Of a stretch of 64,000 nt of DNA, positions 28,844 to 38,517 are shown piece by piece; position 1 is the first letter of the stretch; each line of letters begins with the position of its first letter. The notes beneath the pieces were generated by a model. The model saw only the letters and a list, made by a program, of their open reading frames with translations, searched no databases and was not told where the DNA came from. Source of the stretch: Halofilum ochraceum (GTDB lineage: Bacteria > Pseudomonadota > Gammaproteobacteria > XJ16 > Halofilaceae); NCBI RefSeq assembly GCF_001614315.2, contig NZ_LVEG02000020.1, positions 1-64,000 of the forward strand, written 5' to 3'. The position numbers were made by a program, and so were the translations under genes.

Positions 28844-30211
28844 CTACGGGTCTGGGATGATTCTGGTGATGTGCTGCAGGGATTCGGCCAGTGCGTGGCG
28901 GGCTTCGGGGTCGCCGTGGACGAGGCGGATTTCTTTGGGCGGCTGTTCGATGCCGTGGACGAAGTCTCTGAGATCCTGGGCGTCGGCGTGGGCGGAGTAG
29001 CCGTTGATGGTGTCGACGCCGGCCTGGATGGTGTAGCGGTGGCCGTCGAGTTCGACCTGGCCGCCCTGCCCGGCCTGCTGGATGGCGCGGCCGGGGGTGC
29101 CGGCGGCCTGGTAGCCGACGAACAGGATGTGGTGGCGTTCGTCTTCGAGCATGGCATGGAGGTAGTTGACGACGCGGCCGCCAGTGCACATGCCCGCGGC
29201 GGCCAAGACGACTGCCGGGCGGCCGCTCGCCGCCAGCATCGCGACCATACGTTGATGCTCTTCGTGGCTGTCGACGGTGTGCAGGCTGTCGAAATCGAGC
29301 GGATGGCGGGCGGTCTCGAGGCGCTGCTGCGCTTCGGCGTCCCAGAACGGGCGCAGTTCACGGTAGACCTCGGTGAAGCGGGCGGCCAGCGGGGAGTCGA
29401 CGATGATGTCGAGCTGCGGCCATTCGCCCTCGCCGGCGTGGATCATCGCCTCTAGTTCGTACAGAAGTTCCTGGGTGCGGCCGATACTAAACGCCGGGAT
29501 GATGACGGTGCCGCCATTGGTGTGCGCGCGTTCGATGGTGTTGCGCAGACGGGCGGTGCGATCTTCGCGGCCTTCGTGGCGACGGTCGCCGTAGGTGCTT
29601 TCGAGGACCAGGCGGTCCGCGCGGGTGGGCGGCTCCGGTGCGGGAAGCAGCGGCGCGCCGGGGGCGCCGAGGTCGCCGGAGAAGACGACGCGTTCGCCGC
29701 GTGCCTCTCCTGCCCCGCGAACGTCGATCTCGACGTAGGCCGAACCGAGGATGTGGCCCGCCCGCTGGAGGCGGACGCGGACTTCGCGTTCCGGGTCACT
29801 GATGACGGTGGTCCAGCGGTCATAGTCGAGCGGCTGCAGGCGGTCATCAACGGTGGCGAGGAAGCGCTCGATGAGATCGTGATCACGGGTGAACCCGATC
29901 TTGAGGGCGTCCTCTATGACCAGCGGCAGTAGACGGGCGGAGGGCGTGGAGCAGAGGATCGGACCGGTGTAGCCGGCGGCGAGGAGGTGCGGCAGGCGGC
30001 CGATGTGGTCGATATGCACGTGGGTGACGATCAGGGCCGCGATGTCGTCGACCGGGAAGTCGATGCGGTGGCGTTCCAGCGTGTCGGCTTCGCCGTGATC
30101 GGCGCCCTGGAAGAGGCCGCAGTCGATCAGCAGGGATTGCTGCGGGGTGATCTGCAGGCGGTGGCAGCTGCCGGTGACACCGGTGGCGCCACCGTGGTGG
30201 TGGATCTGCAT
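28844..30211 (-). CDS. Beta-CASP metallo-beta-lactamase-fold ribonuclease-like protein
   Basis: 455-residue protein of the CPSF73/YSH1-like MBL group with RNA specificity domain. The zinc motif HVHIDH is at 64-69, and additional ligands are in AGHILGSA and FSGDLG. The beta-CASP part has AFSIGRTQELLYEL and the C-terminal GYSAHADAQDL with VHGDPEA. Bacterial members are mostly uncharacterised and are presumed RNases. It lies alone between repeat-rich gaps, downstream of wbpM, with no clear functional link to the glycan genes. Confidence 0.9.
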   Translation of the reverse strand: MQIHHHGGATGVTGSCHRLQITPQQSLLIDCGLFQGADHGEADTLERHRIDFPVDDIAALIVTHVHIDHIGRLPHLLAAGYTGPILCSTPSARLLPLVIEDALKIGFTRDHDLIERFLATVDDRLQPLDYDRWTTVISDPEREVRVRLQRAGHILGSAYVEIDVRGAGEARGERVVFSGDLGAPGAPLLPAPEPPTRADRLVLESTYGDRRHEGREDRTARLRNTIERAHTNGGTVIIPAFSIGRTQELLYELEAMIHAGEGEWPQLDIIVDSPLAARFTEVYRELRPFWDAEAQQRLETARHPLDFDSLHTVDSHEEHQRMVAMLAASGRPAVVLAAAGMCTGGRVVNYLHAMLEDERHHILFVGYQAAGTPGRAIQQAGQGGQVELDGHRYTIQAGVDTINGYSAHADAQDLRDFVHGIEQPPKEIRLVHGDPEARHALAESLQHITRIIPDP

Positions 30212-30743
30212 GGGCTCTTCCCTGAGCGTGGGTAATGTGGGCGGGGATTAGAGCAGCAGCGACGCGTGGGGGCAAGGTGGCAGGAACACCGTAGGTTGGG
30301 TTCAGCGCCAGCGATACCCAACGCGTCGAGACGTAATCCATCGAACGACTCAACATGGCACCCGCGGATCGCTGGACGCGTTGGGTTTCCTTCGTCAACG
30401 CAACCTACGGAGCCGATGAGCCCGATGCCTCGTGCGGATGCGATCTCCAGCAAGCTCGCTCCTTCAATGACGGTGGCGGTGGATTATCGGGTGGGCCGGC
30501 TTTGTCCGGCGCCGCTCGCGTTCAAGGCATGCACCGAGATCTGTCGCTTGGGAATGCCGGGATTGGGCGGTGATACTCCCCGGCCGGGACCCAATGCCCC
30601 TGGACCGTGCAAAGCTGGCCTACGAATGAGAGGGACTTGAGTCTGGGCGCGTTTGCGAAGGACGAAAACGGGTGCGGTTTCGGTTGTGGTGGGCGCGGGC
30701 GCTTCGGGCCTGCTGCGCGCGTTCGCCTTCGGCGAAAACGCGC
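30212..30743. repeat. Repeat cluster between wbpM and the beta-CASP gene
   Basis: No gene seen. It contains GTAGGTTGGGTT-type repeats at 30291-30322 and 30376-30410 (inverted pair) and a degenerate copy of the long (about 130-base) CCGGCC-ended element at 30490-30623. A GCGCGC-type REP at 30714-30747 supplies the TAG stop codon of wbpM. Confidence 0.8.
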
Positions 30744-32663
30744 CTACGGGGTCGCGTCAGCGTTTTGCGGTTCGGTTGTGGCGATCGCCATGAGGCGAGC
30801 GCGGACGTTGTCGTGGCCGGGGGTGGTGCAGAGGTTTTTCAGTTCCTGGATGCGGGACTCGAGTTCGGGCCAGGGGAGGCCTGTCTCGTGGGCGCGGACG
30901 ATCATGTCGTGGCTGGTGGGTTTGGCGCTGGCGGGATCCCCGGTGAGCAGTTCTTCGTAAAGCTTCTCGCCAGGGCGAAGGCCGGTGAATTCGATCTCGA
31001 TGTCACCTTCCGGGTTGCTTTCATTGCGGACTTCGAGGCCGCTGAGGCGGATCATGCGGTGAGCCAGGTCGAGCACGCGCACGGGTTCGCCCATATCGAG
31101 GACGAAGATGTCGCCGCCATCGGCCATCGCCCCGGCCTGGAGGATGAGCTGGGCGGCCTCCGGGATGGTCATAAAGTAGCGGATGACGTCCGGGTGCGTG
31201 ACCGTGAGCGGACCGCCGCGGCGGATCTGATCGCGGAATACGGGGACGACCGAGCCGGAAGAGTCGAGGACGTTGCCGAAGCGCACGGCACACAGGCGCG
31301 TCGGACTGTCGCCTTCGCGGGCCAGGGCGCTGACGGTAAGCTCCGCGAGGCGCTTGCTGGCGCCCATGACGTTCTCCGGGTTAACGGCCTTGTCCGTGGA
31401 GACGAGGACGAAGGTCCGAACCCCGGTGGCCTGCGCCGCGCGGACGGCGGCGAGCGTGCCGAAGAGATTGGTGTGGAGGCCCTGCACCGGGTTGGCTTCG
31501 ACCAGAGGGACGTGTTTGTACGCGGCGGCATGGTAGACGGCCTCCACGGCGTGCGTGCGCATGACCATCTCGAGGTGCTGTTGGTCCAGTACATCGCCGA
31601 GCACGGGCAGGATCTCGATCCCGCGTCCGTCCGCTTCCGCCAGCCCCCGCAGTTCGCGTTCGATGCGGTACAGCGGGAATTCGGCGCGCTCGAACAGGAC
31701 GATCCGACGCGGGCCGCGCTGGACGATCTGGCGGCTGAGTTCGGATCCGACGGAACCCCCGGCGCCGGTGACCATCAGCACGCGCCCGCTGATACAGCCA
31801 TCGAGCAGTGCCGTATTCGGCGGCACGGGCGGGCGGCCCAGGAGGTCGTCCGCTTCGATATCGCGTAACTGGTCGATACCAGCGGCGCCGCTGACGATCT
31901 CGGCGAGGCCCGGAATCGTGCGCACCCGGACCGGATACCGTTCGAGCAGCGAGATGACCTCGCGCCGGCGTACGCGCGAGGCCGACGGGATGGCCAAGAA
32001 GACCTGGTGGACGCCGAAGCGTTTGATGAGTCGTTCAATCCTGTCCGGCGAGTGGACGGTCACGCCCCGGATTTCCGTGCCGTGCATGGAGGGATCGTCA
32101 TCGATGAAACCCACGACCCGAAAGGCATCGCCGTGCTCCAGCAGCCCCGCAAGCTGTATACCGGCCATGCCGGCTCCGTAGATCAGGACCGGTTGACGAT
32201 CCCGGCGCGCCACGCCCGGTCGGGGGAGTAGGCCTCGCGCCAGGAAGCGCGCGCCACCGAGGCCACCGGCGACGAGGAACCAGTAGATGAAGTAGCTGGA
32301 GCGCGGGACGCCCTCGTAGCGGAACAGCAGCACGAGCCCCGCGAATACGCCCACCGATACGGTCGCGCCCTTGAGCATTGCGATGATCGCGGGCGTGCCC
32401 ATGAGACGGACGACGCTGCGGTAGACGCCGGCGAGATAGAGACCGGGCAAACTGAGTAGCGGGACGGCGACCACCAGCCAGGCGACATCGAGGAAGCGCT
32501 GCGGCAACGGCTCGTCGAGGCGCAGGGCGAAACTCGCCCAGAACGCGACGGCCATCACGATGAGATCGGTACCGGCGAGGACCACGCGCTTGCCACCGCG
32601 CGGCAGGTGCGTGAGCGCCTGCCCGAATCGTGCAATGCGTGCGCCGAATTCCGTAGCCGTCAT
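30744..32663 (-). CDS. wbpM: WbpM/FlaA1-family membrane-bound nucleotide-sugar 4,6-dehydratase
   Basis: 639-residue protein. Four hydrophobic segments in residues 28-135 anchor it. A CoA-binding-like Rossmann domain follows (IYGAGMAGIQ, 161-170), then the extended SDR catalytic domain with TGAGGSVG at 299-306 and STDKAVNPENVMGASK, the active-site block of UDP-GlcNAc C6 dehydratases. Product is expected to be UDP-4-keto-6-deoxy-GlcNAc, a precursor of QuiNAc, FucNAc or bacillosamine-type sugars. The aminotransferase and phosphosugar transferase just upstream fit a bacillosamine-like route. Start ATG 32663 chosen over a longer repeat-derived frame. Confidence 0.94.
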   Translation of the reverse strand: MTATEFGARIARFGQALTHLPRGGKRVVLAGTDLIVMAVAFWASFALRLDEPLPQRFLDVAWLVVAVPLLSLPGLYLAGVYRSVVRLMGTPAIIAMLKGATVSVGVFAGLVLLFRYEGVPRSSYFIYWFLVAGGLGGARFLARGLLPRPGVARRDRQPVLIYGAGMAGIQLAGLLEHGDAFRVVGFIDDDPSMHGTEIRGVTVHSPDRIERLIKRFGVHQVFLAIPSASRVRRREVISLLERYPVRVRTIPGLAEIVSGAAGIDQLRDIEADDLLGRPPVPPNTALLDGCISGRVLMVTGAGGSVGSELSRQIVQRGPRRIVLFERAEFPLYRIERELRGLAEADGRGIEILPVLGDVLDQQHLEMVMRTHAVEAVYHAAAYKHVPLVEANPVQGLHTNLFGTLAAVRAAQATGVRTFVLVSTDKAVNPENVMGASKRLAELTVSALAREGDSPTRLCAVRFGNVLDSSGSVVPVFRDQIRRGGPLTVTHPDVIRYFMTIPEAAQLILQAGAMADGGDIFVLDMGEPVRVLDLAHRMIRLSGLEVRNESNPEGDIEIEFTGLRPGEKLYEELLTGDPASAKPTSHDMIVRAHETGLPWPELESRIQELKNLCTTPGHDNVRARLMAIATTEPQNADATP

Positions 32664-32749
32664 GCGTGATCGCCGTGTCGTTTCATGCGGTGTGGACTGG
32701 TCCGTTCGTTGCCGGGGCGTATCGCCTTCGGCTGGATAACGCCGTAGGT

Positions 32750-32811
32750 CGGGGTCAGCCCGACAGATCAATGGCGTGCACCTGTCGGGTTAAATCCCGA
32801 CCTACGGACTC
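32750..32811. repeat. GTAGGTCGGG inverted repeat element
   Basis: The element starts GTAGGTCGGG and ends CCCGACCTAC, with internal complementary arms (CAGCCCGACAG and CTGTCGGGTT). It is a further GTAG-type hairpin family seen once here, in the gap before wbpM. It overlaps the end of the aminotransferase gene. Confidence 0.8.
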
Positions 32812-33968
32812 CCCGTTGCCTGGCGGACTGCTGCTGCGACTCGCGCGCCCATTGTTCGCACTTCATCCGGCCCGAGCGTCGGGTGCACCGGCAATGCCAG
32901 CGCGGTATCCGCCAATTGCTTCGCCACGCGCAGCCTTTTGGCCGGCGCGATTCCGGTATTGCGGAACGCCGCTTCCCGATAGATCTCCGGGCAACTCCCC
33001 TGCGCACAGGGTACCCCGTCCGCCTGCAGCGCGCTCATGATGGTATTGCGGTCGCTGCCCGGGCTGAGCCGTTCCGGGCGCACGAATGCGTAAAAGCGGT
33101 AACGGGCGTGGCCCACGTGAACTGGCGGGATCGGCACATCCAGCGTATCGAGCGGCGTCAGCAATTCTTCGAGCAATGCCGCGTTGCGGCGGCGAAGTTC
33201 AAGCCAACCGTCGAGCTTCCGCAGCTGGATCCGGCCGATCGCCGCCTGCATCTCGGTCATGCGCGCATTGGTACCGAATGACGCATGCTGCCAACGGAAC
33301 CCGGGCGGGTGCTCGTGTTCATACACCGCATCCCAGGCCTTGCCGTGATCCTTGCGGCTCCATGCCCGGTGCCACGCGGCTTGGTCGTGGAGCAGCAGCA
33401 TACCGCCCTCGCCGCCCGTGGACATGATCTTGTCCGTGCAGAAGGAAAAGGCGGCCGCATCACCGAACGACCCCACCGGCTGACCATTCCAGGTGGCGCC
33501 GTGTGCCTGGGAACAGTCCTCGATCAGATACAGCCCGTGCTCCTCGGCCAGCGCGCGGAACCCATCCATGTCGCAAGGCCAGCCCCCGAGGTGGACCGGC
33601 AGCACCGCCCGCGTCCGGGGCGACAGCACGGTGCGTGCCGACTCCGGGGTGATATTCTGGCTATCCGGGTCGATATCCGCGAACACCGGATGCGCACCCG
33701 CGTTGACGACACACGCAACGGAGGCGATGAAGCTGCGCGGCGTGACAATCACCTCGTCTCCGGGCCCGATCCCTAGCGCGTGTAGCGCGAGCTCGAGCGC
33801 GAGCGTGCCGTTGGCGACGGCGATGGCATGCGCCGCGCGACAGTAGTCGGCGAATTCACGCTCGAAGGCGCGGCCTTCGTCGCCATTCCAGTAGTTGACG
33901 CGGCCGGACGCGAGAACACCCTCCACGGCAGCGACTTCGTCTTCTTCATGATGCGGCCATGGACTCAT
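32802..33968 (-). CDS. DegT/DnrJ/EryC1-family sugar aminotransferase (PglE-like)
   Basis: 388-residue PLP aminotransferase. PLP lysine Lys180 lies in FSFCTDKIMSTGGEGG, and EDCSQAHGA carries the cofactor-binding aspartate. The SFCTDK form is typical of sugar aminotransferases acting at C4 of 4-keto-6-deoxy sugars. With WbpM downstream it would yield a UDP-4-amino-4,6-dideoxy-GlcNAc. Its ATG overlaps the stop of the upstream phosphosugar transferase as ATGA, which fixes the start. No partner PglD acetyltransferase is seen. Confidence 0.9.
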   Translation of the reverse strand: MSPWPHHEEDEVAAVEGVLASGRVNYWNGDEGRAFEREFADYCRAAHAIAVANGTLALELALHALGIGPGDEVIVTPRSFIASVACVVNAGAHPVFADIDPDSQNITPESARTVLSPRTRAVLPVHLGGWPCDMDGFRALAEEHGLYLIEDCSQAHGATWNGQPVGSFGDAAAFSFCTDKIMSTGGEGGMLLLHDQAAWHRAWSRKDHGKAWDAVYEHEHPPGFRWQHASFGTNARMTEMQAAIGRIQLRKLDGWLELRRRNAALLEELLTPLDTLDVPIPPVHVGHARYRFYAFVRPERLSPGSDRNTIMSALQADGVPCAQGSCPEIYREAAFRNTGIAPAKRLRVAKQLADTALALPVHPTLGPDEVRTMGARVAAAVRQATGSP

Positions 33969-34603
33969 GCGAACAGGGTCTTCCATAAGTAATAGAGGTC
34001 ACGTCGAAACGACCAGTTGCGCACGTACTCACGATTGAGGCGGACCTTGTCCGGCCAGAGCACGTCACGATTCCAGGCCTCCGGATCACCGACCGCCGCC
34101 AGTAACGCCTCCTCATCGCGATATTTCAATGTGGCCGGCCCGGTAATGCCGGGGCGCACCGTCAGGATCAAGCGATCGCCGCCGTTCAGTTCGTCGGCGA
34201 AGCCCGGGACATCCGGTCGCGGACCAACCAGACTCATGTCGCCTTTCAGTACGTTGATCAGCTGTGGCAGTTCATCGAGTTTCGTCCGCCGGAACACTCG
34301 TCCGAGACGGGTGATCCGTGCGTCCGCGCTCGTCGTGACGTTCGTGGGTTCCGATGCGTCGCTCCGCATCGTGCGCAATTTGATCACGCGAAAGGGGCGG
34401 CCCCGGTGCCCCACCCGCTCCTGCGTAAAGAAGCCGTTCGCACGAGTGTCGAGCGTGGCGGCAATCCAGGCAAACAGGATCAGCCAGAAAGTCAGCACGA
34501 GAACGACCACGGCAACGAGCAGATCGAATCCGCGTTTGGCGGTGGCCTGAGGAGAGGACAGGCCCTCCGTACGCTCCACCGTTGTCCGCGCGGTCTCATG
34601 CAT
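33965..34603 (-). CDS. Initiating sugar-1-phosphate transferase (PglC/WcaJ-type)
   Basis: 212-residue polyprenyl-phosphate phosphoglycosyl transferase, monotopic class. One membrane-inserted helix (about residues 28-51), then FFTQERVGHRGRPFRVIKLRTM and RRTKLDELPQLINVLKGDMSLVGPRP, the family core with the catalytic Asp-Glu pair in KLDELPQ. The small size fits PglC rather than WcaJ. It transfers a phospho-sugar, plausibly QuiNAc4N or its acetylated form, to undecaprenyl phosphate. The start overlaps the upstream sulfotransferase end by 8 bases. Confidence 0.93.
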   Translation of the reverse strand: MHETARTTVERTEGLSSPQATAKRGFDLLVAVVVLVLTFWLILFAWIAATLDTRANGFFTQERVGHRGRPFRVIKLRTMRSDASEPTNVTTSADARITRLGRVFRRTKLDELPQLINVLKGDMSLVGPRPDVPGFADELNGGDRLILTVRPGITGPATLKYRDEEALLAAVGDPEAWNRDVLWPDKVRLNREYVRNWSFRRDLYYLWKTLFA

Positions 34604-35459
34604 AACCGAATCGCTGCAGCGTATTCCCGAGGAGCGGCTCGAGCCGCTGGCGCGCTTCGGTATCCAGCCTGTCACGGCCTTTGCCGATGCTGTCCGCCCG
34701 GACGCCCACGACGGCTTCGGCACGATTCTCGCCGGATACATCGAGATCGAGGAATGCCGTTATCCGGGCCAGTTCCGCTTCCGGATCACGCACGAAATCC
34801 TCGTAGACAATTTCCATCCAGCGGTGCGCAGCCATTGTTTCGAGTGCACCATGCGCGGCCTCGAGACACTGTCGCCACTGCAGCGCGCAGATTTCGTCAA
34901 GCGGATGCCGCGCAAGCAGTTCCGGCATGCCGTCGAGTCTCGGTCCCCAAGAGGCCAGCCGCCGTTCGGGCGAAAACAGGCGATACCCCCGATGCCACAG
35001 ATAACGGCCGCCATAATACGGCAGGTCGGTCAGCGGGACGAAACGGGCCTTGCGGGCGAGGTAGGGGACATCCAGCGGGGCTTTCCAGCGTTCCATGGCC
35101 GAGCCGATCGCGTCGAACCCGTTTCGCCGGATGAACAGGTAACGGGCTTCGGGGACCACCGCATCGACGAACGGTACTCGCAACGAGTTCGCGCAGGTCT
35201 TCTCGACCACCGTCGACGCACCATAACGCCGCGCGACCCGGTCGAACCGGGCCCGGATGTAACGGCGCACGCGAGGGCGCGCCATGGACACCCCGAACGC
35301 ATCGGAAGGGTATCGAAGGTTGCCATGACGCCAGATGTAGTTGATCTCGTCGGCCGGCCATGTCGCGACCCCCGGCAAATGGACGAGGACATCCCGCAGC
35401 ATGTTGGTGCCGGAACGCGGTGCGCCAATGATGATGACCGGCCGCGCAGCGAGACTCAT
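34596..35459 (-). CDS. Sulfotransferase
   Basis: 287-residue PAPS-dependent sulfotransferase-family protein. The 5'-phosphosulfate loop GAPRSGT is at 12-18 and the 3'-phosphate region is LFIRRNGFDAIGSAM (about 108-122). The C-terminal IVYEDFVRDPEAEL block is also typical. The ATG at 35459 overlaps the upstream glycosyltransferase stop (ATGA); the longer frame translates antisense sequence. It probably sulfates the glycan built by operon I. Acceptor unknown. Confidence 0.9.
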   Translation of the reverse strand: MSLAARPVIIIGAPRSGTNMLRDVLVHLPGVATWPADEINYIWRHGNLRYPSDAFGVSMARPRVRRYIRARFDRVARRYGASTVVEKTCANSLRVPFVDAVVPEARYLFIRRNGFDAIGSAMERWKAPLDVPYLARKARFVPLTDLPYYGGRYLWHRGYRLFSPERRLASWGPRLDGMPELLARHPLDEICALQWRQCLEAAHGALETMAAHRWMEIVYEDFVRDPEAELARITAFLDLDVSGENRAEAVVGVRADSIGKGRDRLDTEARQRLEPLLGNTLQRFGYA

Positions 35460-36583
35460 ATCGGGATCCCCAGATCGCGGTAGATGGAGAGGTACTGGTC
35501 CTCTATCGCGTGCACGTCGAACGATTCTTCGACCATGCGCCGTGCCGCCCTCCCCATCGCCCGGCGCCGGACTCCGTCTTCGAGCAGCGCGGTCACGCGC
35601 CCGGTCAGCGCATCCACGTCCCCCTCCGAAACCAGACAACCGGTTTCGCCATCGAGCACGGCCTCGCGCACACCGGGTGCGTCGAAGGCGACCGCCGGCA
35701 GTCCGGTCGCGGCAGCCTCGAGCACGACGCGGGGCAGGCCTTCGCGATATCGGGAAGGGAAAAGGAAGACATCGGCTTCGGCCAGCACGGGGCGAACGTC
35801 CGCAAGACGGCCCAAGTATTCGATATGCTCTTGCGCCTTCACCCATTCAGCGGTAAGGCCATCCGGATGGGCCGGCTCTTCCTCGCCGGCGAGCAGGAAA
35901 TGGGCATCCGGCCAGCGTTCACGGATCCGGGCTGCTACCGTCGCGAACTCGAGGATACCTTTCTGTCGCAACAGGCGTGCGAGCATCACCACGACCGGCG
36001 CCGTATCGCTCCGGTGGCTGCGATCGACCGGCACGAACCGCTCCAGGTCCACCCCCGAGCCCGCGATCAGCCACGCGCGCCCGTCGCTGATCCAGCCCCG
36101 CTCGAGAAAGAGCCGGTAATCATCCCGGTTCTGGAATATTCCGGCGTCCGCCCGCCGCATACCGGCGGCATACCCCCAGCCGGCGAGCCGTGCCGCGAGG
36201 CGGCCACCGGCGAACGTCCGTCCCAGGCCGGTAATCGTGTTCACAATCCGGACGGAATCGCCGAGTACCCGCCGGGCCGCCACGTTACCGAAAATGACCG
36301 GTCGGGCATGGAAATGCTGAATGAGTGCGGGCTGCCATCGGCAGTATATGGCCAGCAACCGGCGAAACGCCCGGAGATCCGAGACCGGCGCCAGTCCCCC
36401 GCGCCTGAATATCACTGGCTCCAGGCGCGCGCCCGAGGCGCAGAGCGATCGGCTCTCCGCGTCGTCGGCCGTGACAAGGATGACATCCCACCCAGCGTCA
36501 AGAAATCGCCGGATCAGACCGCTGCGGGAGCTGGTCAGGGCATAGCCGCGATTGGCGACAAAGGCCACGCAACGTGACGTCAT
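35456..36583 (-). CDS. Glycosyltransferase family 4
   Basis: 375-residue GT4 enzyme beginning CVAFVANRGYALTSSRSGLIRRFLDAGWDV. The C-terminal half includes VVVMLARLLRQKGI, then FLFPSRYREGLPRVVLEAAATGLP, the donor loop with EX7E glutamates. This form resembles PglA/WbnK-like transferases that add HexNAc to a lipid-linked first sugar. Its ATG overlaps the TAA of asnB by one base (TAATG), confirming the start. Confidence 0.92.
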   Translation of the reverse strand: MTSRCVAFVANRGYALTSSRSGLIRRFLDAGWDVILVTADDAESRSLCASGARLEPVIFRRGGLAPVSDLRAFRRLLAIYCRWQPALIQHFHARPVIFGNVAARRVLGDSVRIVNTITGLGRTFAGGRLAARLAGWGYAAGMRRADAGIFQNRDDYRLFLERGWISDGRAWLIAGSGVDLERFVPVDRSHRSDTAPVVVMLARLLRQKGILEFATVAARIRERWPDAHFLLAGEEEPAHPDGLTAEWVKAQEHIEYLGRLADVRPVLAEADVFLFPSRYREGLPRVVLEAAATGLPAVAFDAPGVREAVLDGETGCLVSEGDVDALTGRVTALLEDGVRRRAMGRAARRMVEESFDVHAIEDQYLSIYRDLGIPI

Positions 36584-38517
36584 TACGACCCTGTCTCCGC
36601 GAGCCACGCCTGGAACATGAGCACGTCCCAGAGGTAGTAATGCCAGCGCCGTTTGCCGGACACGTGCTCCTCCCACATCGTCCGAATGGGCCCCGGGTCG
36701 AAGTATCCCTCGTCCCGCAGGCGCCGCTCATCCAGCAAATCCTCGGCCCAGTCGCGCAACGGGCCTCGCAGCCAGTGTTCGATCGGCACACCGAAGCCCA
36801 TTTTGGGGCGGTCTACCAGTTCCCTTGGAACGTAGCGATCGAGCACCTGCCGCAACAACCATTTGCCCTGCCCCTGCCGGTACTTGAGGTGAGTTGGCAC
36901 CCGCCAGGCAAACTCCACGATGCGGTGATCGAGCAACGGTACTCTGACCTCGAGGCCCACGCCCATGCTGGCGCGATCGACTTTGGTCAGAATATCGTCC
37001 GGGAGATACGTCATCATGTCGAGATACAACATGCGTTCGCGGAGACCGGGCAGATCCGGTAACCGGCCCGGATTGCCCAGGATCGTCTCCGGCTCGTGGC
37101 CGCCGATGACGAGCTGACTGGGGTTGCTGAAGTGCGACACGAGCTCGCGGTACAGGACTTCGCCGCTGGCATGGCCGAGGACTTCCGCGAGCTTCGGCAG
37201 GCGATCGGCGAAATGGTTGATCCGCAGCGCCCTCGGCAGCAACGACATCACCTTTTCCATTGCCCGCCCGGGGGCATGAGTCAGTGCAAAACTGGCGGCG
37301 CGCCGCAATGGCGCTGGCACGCGGCTCACTTGCCCCCACAGTTGCGCGGCTTTCACATACCGTTCATAACCATGGAAGAGTTCATCGCCACCGTCGCCGG
37401 AGAGCGCGACCGTCACGTGCCTGCGGGCGAGCTGGCTGACGAGGAAGGTGGGGATCTGTGAAGAATCCGCGAACGGTTCGTCGTACAGGGTGGGCAGCCG
37501 CGGTATGACCGCCATCGCCTCTTCCGGCGTTACGTAGAGTTCAGTGTGATTCGTCCCCAGGTAATGCGCTACGGCTTTCGCCTGGTTCGCTTCGTTGTAT
37601 TCCTGCTCGTGAAAGCCGATGGAGAAGGTGTTTACCGGCCGTTCACTCTGCGCCTGCATGCACGCCGCGACGACGGTCGAATCATAGCCGCCGGAAAGCA
37701 GCGCACCGAGCGGCACATCCGCGACCATCTGGCGTCCGACGGAATCGCGCAGGAGCCGATCCAGTTCTTCGATCAGATCCGCTGGTTCCCCACCGGCCCG
37801 GGCCGTTCCTTGTTCTGCGATCCACGCGAGATCCCAGTAGCATTCGGGCTCACCGACTGCCCTGCCATCTTCGCGCACGACAAGGTAATGCGCCGGCGGG
37901 AGTTTCGCGATCCCCTGATAGATACTCCAAGGCGCCGGCACACGATTATGGCGCAGATAGAGGCTTAGCGCCTCCCGATCAACCGCGCCACGCCACTCCG
38001 GGTGCGCCGCCAGTGCCTTGAGCTCCGAGCCGAAGAGGAATGTATCGCCGCTACGGCCATAATAGAGCGGCTTCTCGCCCATACGGTCTCGGGCCAGAAA
38101 CAGCGTGCGTTCGACCGTGTCCCACAGCGCCAGCGCGAACATCCCGTTGAGCCGGGGTAACGCGTCGGGTGGCCCCCAGTGACGCAGGGCCGCAAGCAGC
38201 GTTTCCGTATCCGAATGCCCGCGCCAGGCGAAGTAGCCACCTTCCCGCTCCAGTTGGGCGCGCAGATCCTCATGGTTGTAGATTTCGCCATTAAAGACCA
38301 GCACGTAGCGTCCGCAGGGCGATTTCATGGGCTGGCGGCCGGCGGGCGAAAAATCGAGTATCGAAAGACGGCGATGAGACATCGCCAAGCCGGCCGATCC
38401 GTCCGTCCAGGTGCCGGCATCGTCCGGTCCGCGCGTCTGAATCCGGCGCGCCATCCGTTCCACCACGGCGGCATCCGGGGCGCTGTTTGACGACCAGAAG
38501 CCCGCGATGCCGCACAT
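36583..38517 (-). CDS. asnB: Asparagine synthase-type glutamine amidotransferase
   Basis: 644 residues: N-terminal class II glutaminase domain with catalytic Cys2 (MCGIAGFWSS), then an asparagine synthase domain with PP-loop LSGGYDST and VALSGDGGDE. Members of this type are frequent in exopolysaccharide clusters, where they may amidate a uronic acid rather than make asparagine. Uronic acids are abundant products of this locus, so amidation of a glycan carboxylate is a reasonable inference. It directly abuts the flanking glycosyltransferase genes. Confidence 0.93.
   Translation of the reverse strand: MCGIAGFWSSNSAPDAAVVERMARRIQTRGPDDAGTWTDGSAGLAMSHRRLSILDFSPAGRQPMKSPCGRYVLVFNGEIYNHEDLRAQLEREGGYFAWRGHSDTETLLAALRHWGPPDALPRLNGMFALALWDTVERTLFLARDRMGEKPLYYGRSGDTFLFGSELKALAAHPEWRGAVDREALSLYLRHNRVPAPWSIYQGIAKLPPAHYLVVREDGRAVGEPECYWDLAWIAEQGTARAGGEPADLIEELDRLLRDSVGRQMVADVPLGALLSGGYDSTVVAACMQAQSERPVNTFSIGFHEQEYNEANQAKAVAHYLGTNHTELYVTPEEAMAVIPRLPTLYDEPFADSSQIPTFLVSQLARRHVTVALSGDGGDELFHGYERYVKAAQLWGQVSRVPAPLRRAASFALTHAPGRAMEKVMSLLPRALRINHFADRLPKLAEVLGHASGEVLYRELVSHFSNPSQLVIGGHEPETILGNPGRLPDLPGLRERMLYLDMMTYLPDDILTKVDRASMGVGLEVRVPLLDHRIVEFAWRVPTHLKYRQGQGKWLLRQVLDRYVPRELVDRPKMGFGVPIEHWLRGPLRDWAEDLLDERRLRDEGYFDPGPIRTMWEEHVSGKRRWHYYLWDVLMFQAWLAETGS

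Noticed and set aside
30672-31868. 398-residue plus-strand frame antisense to wbpM
   Set aside because: Shadow frame; composition typical of antisense to high-GC genes and no recognisable motif.
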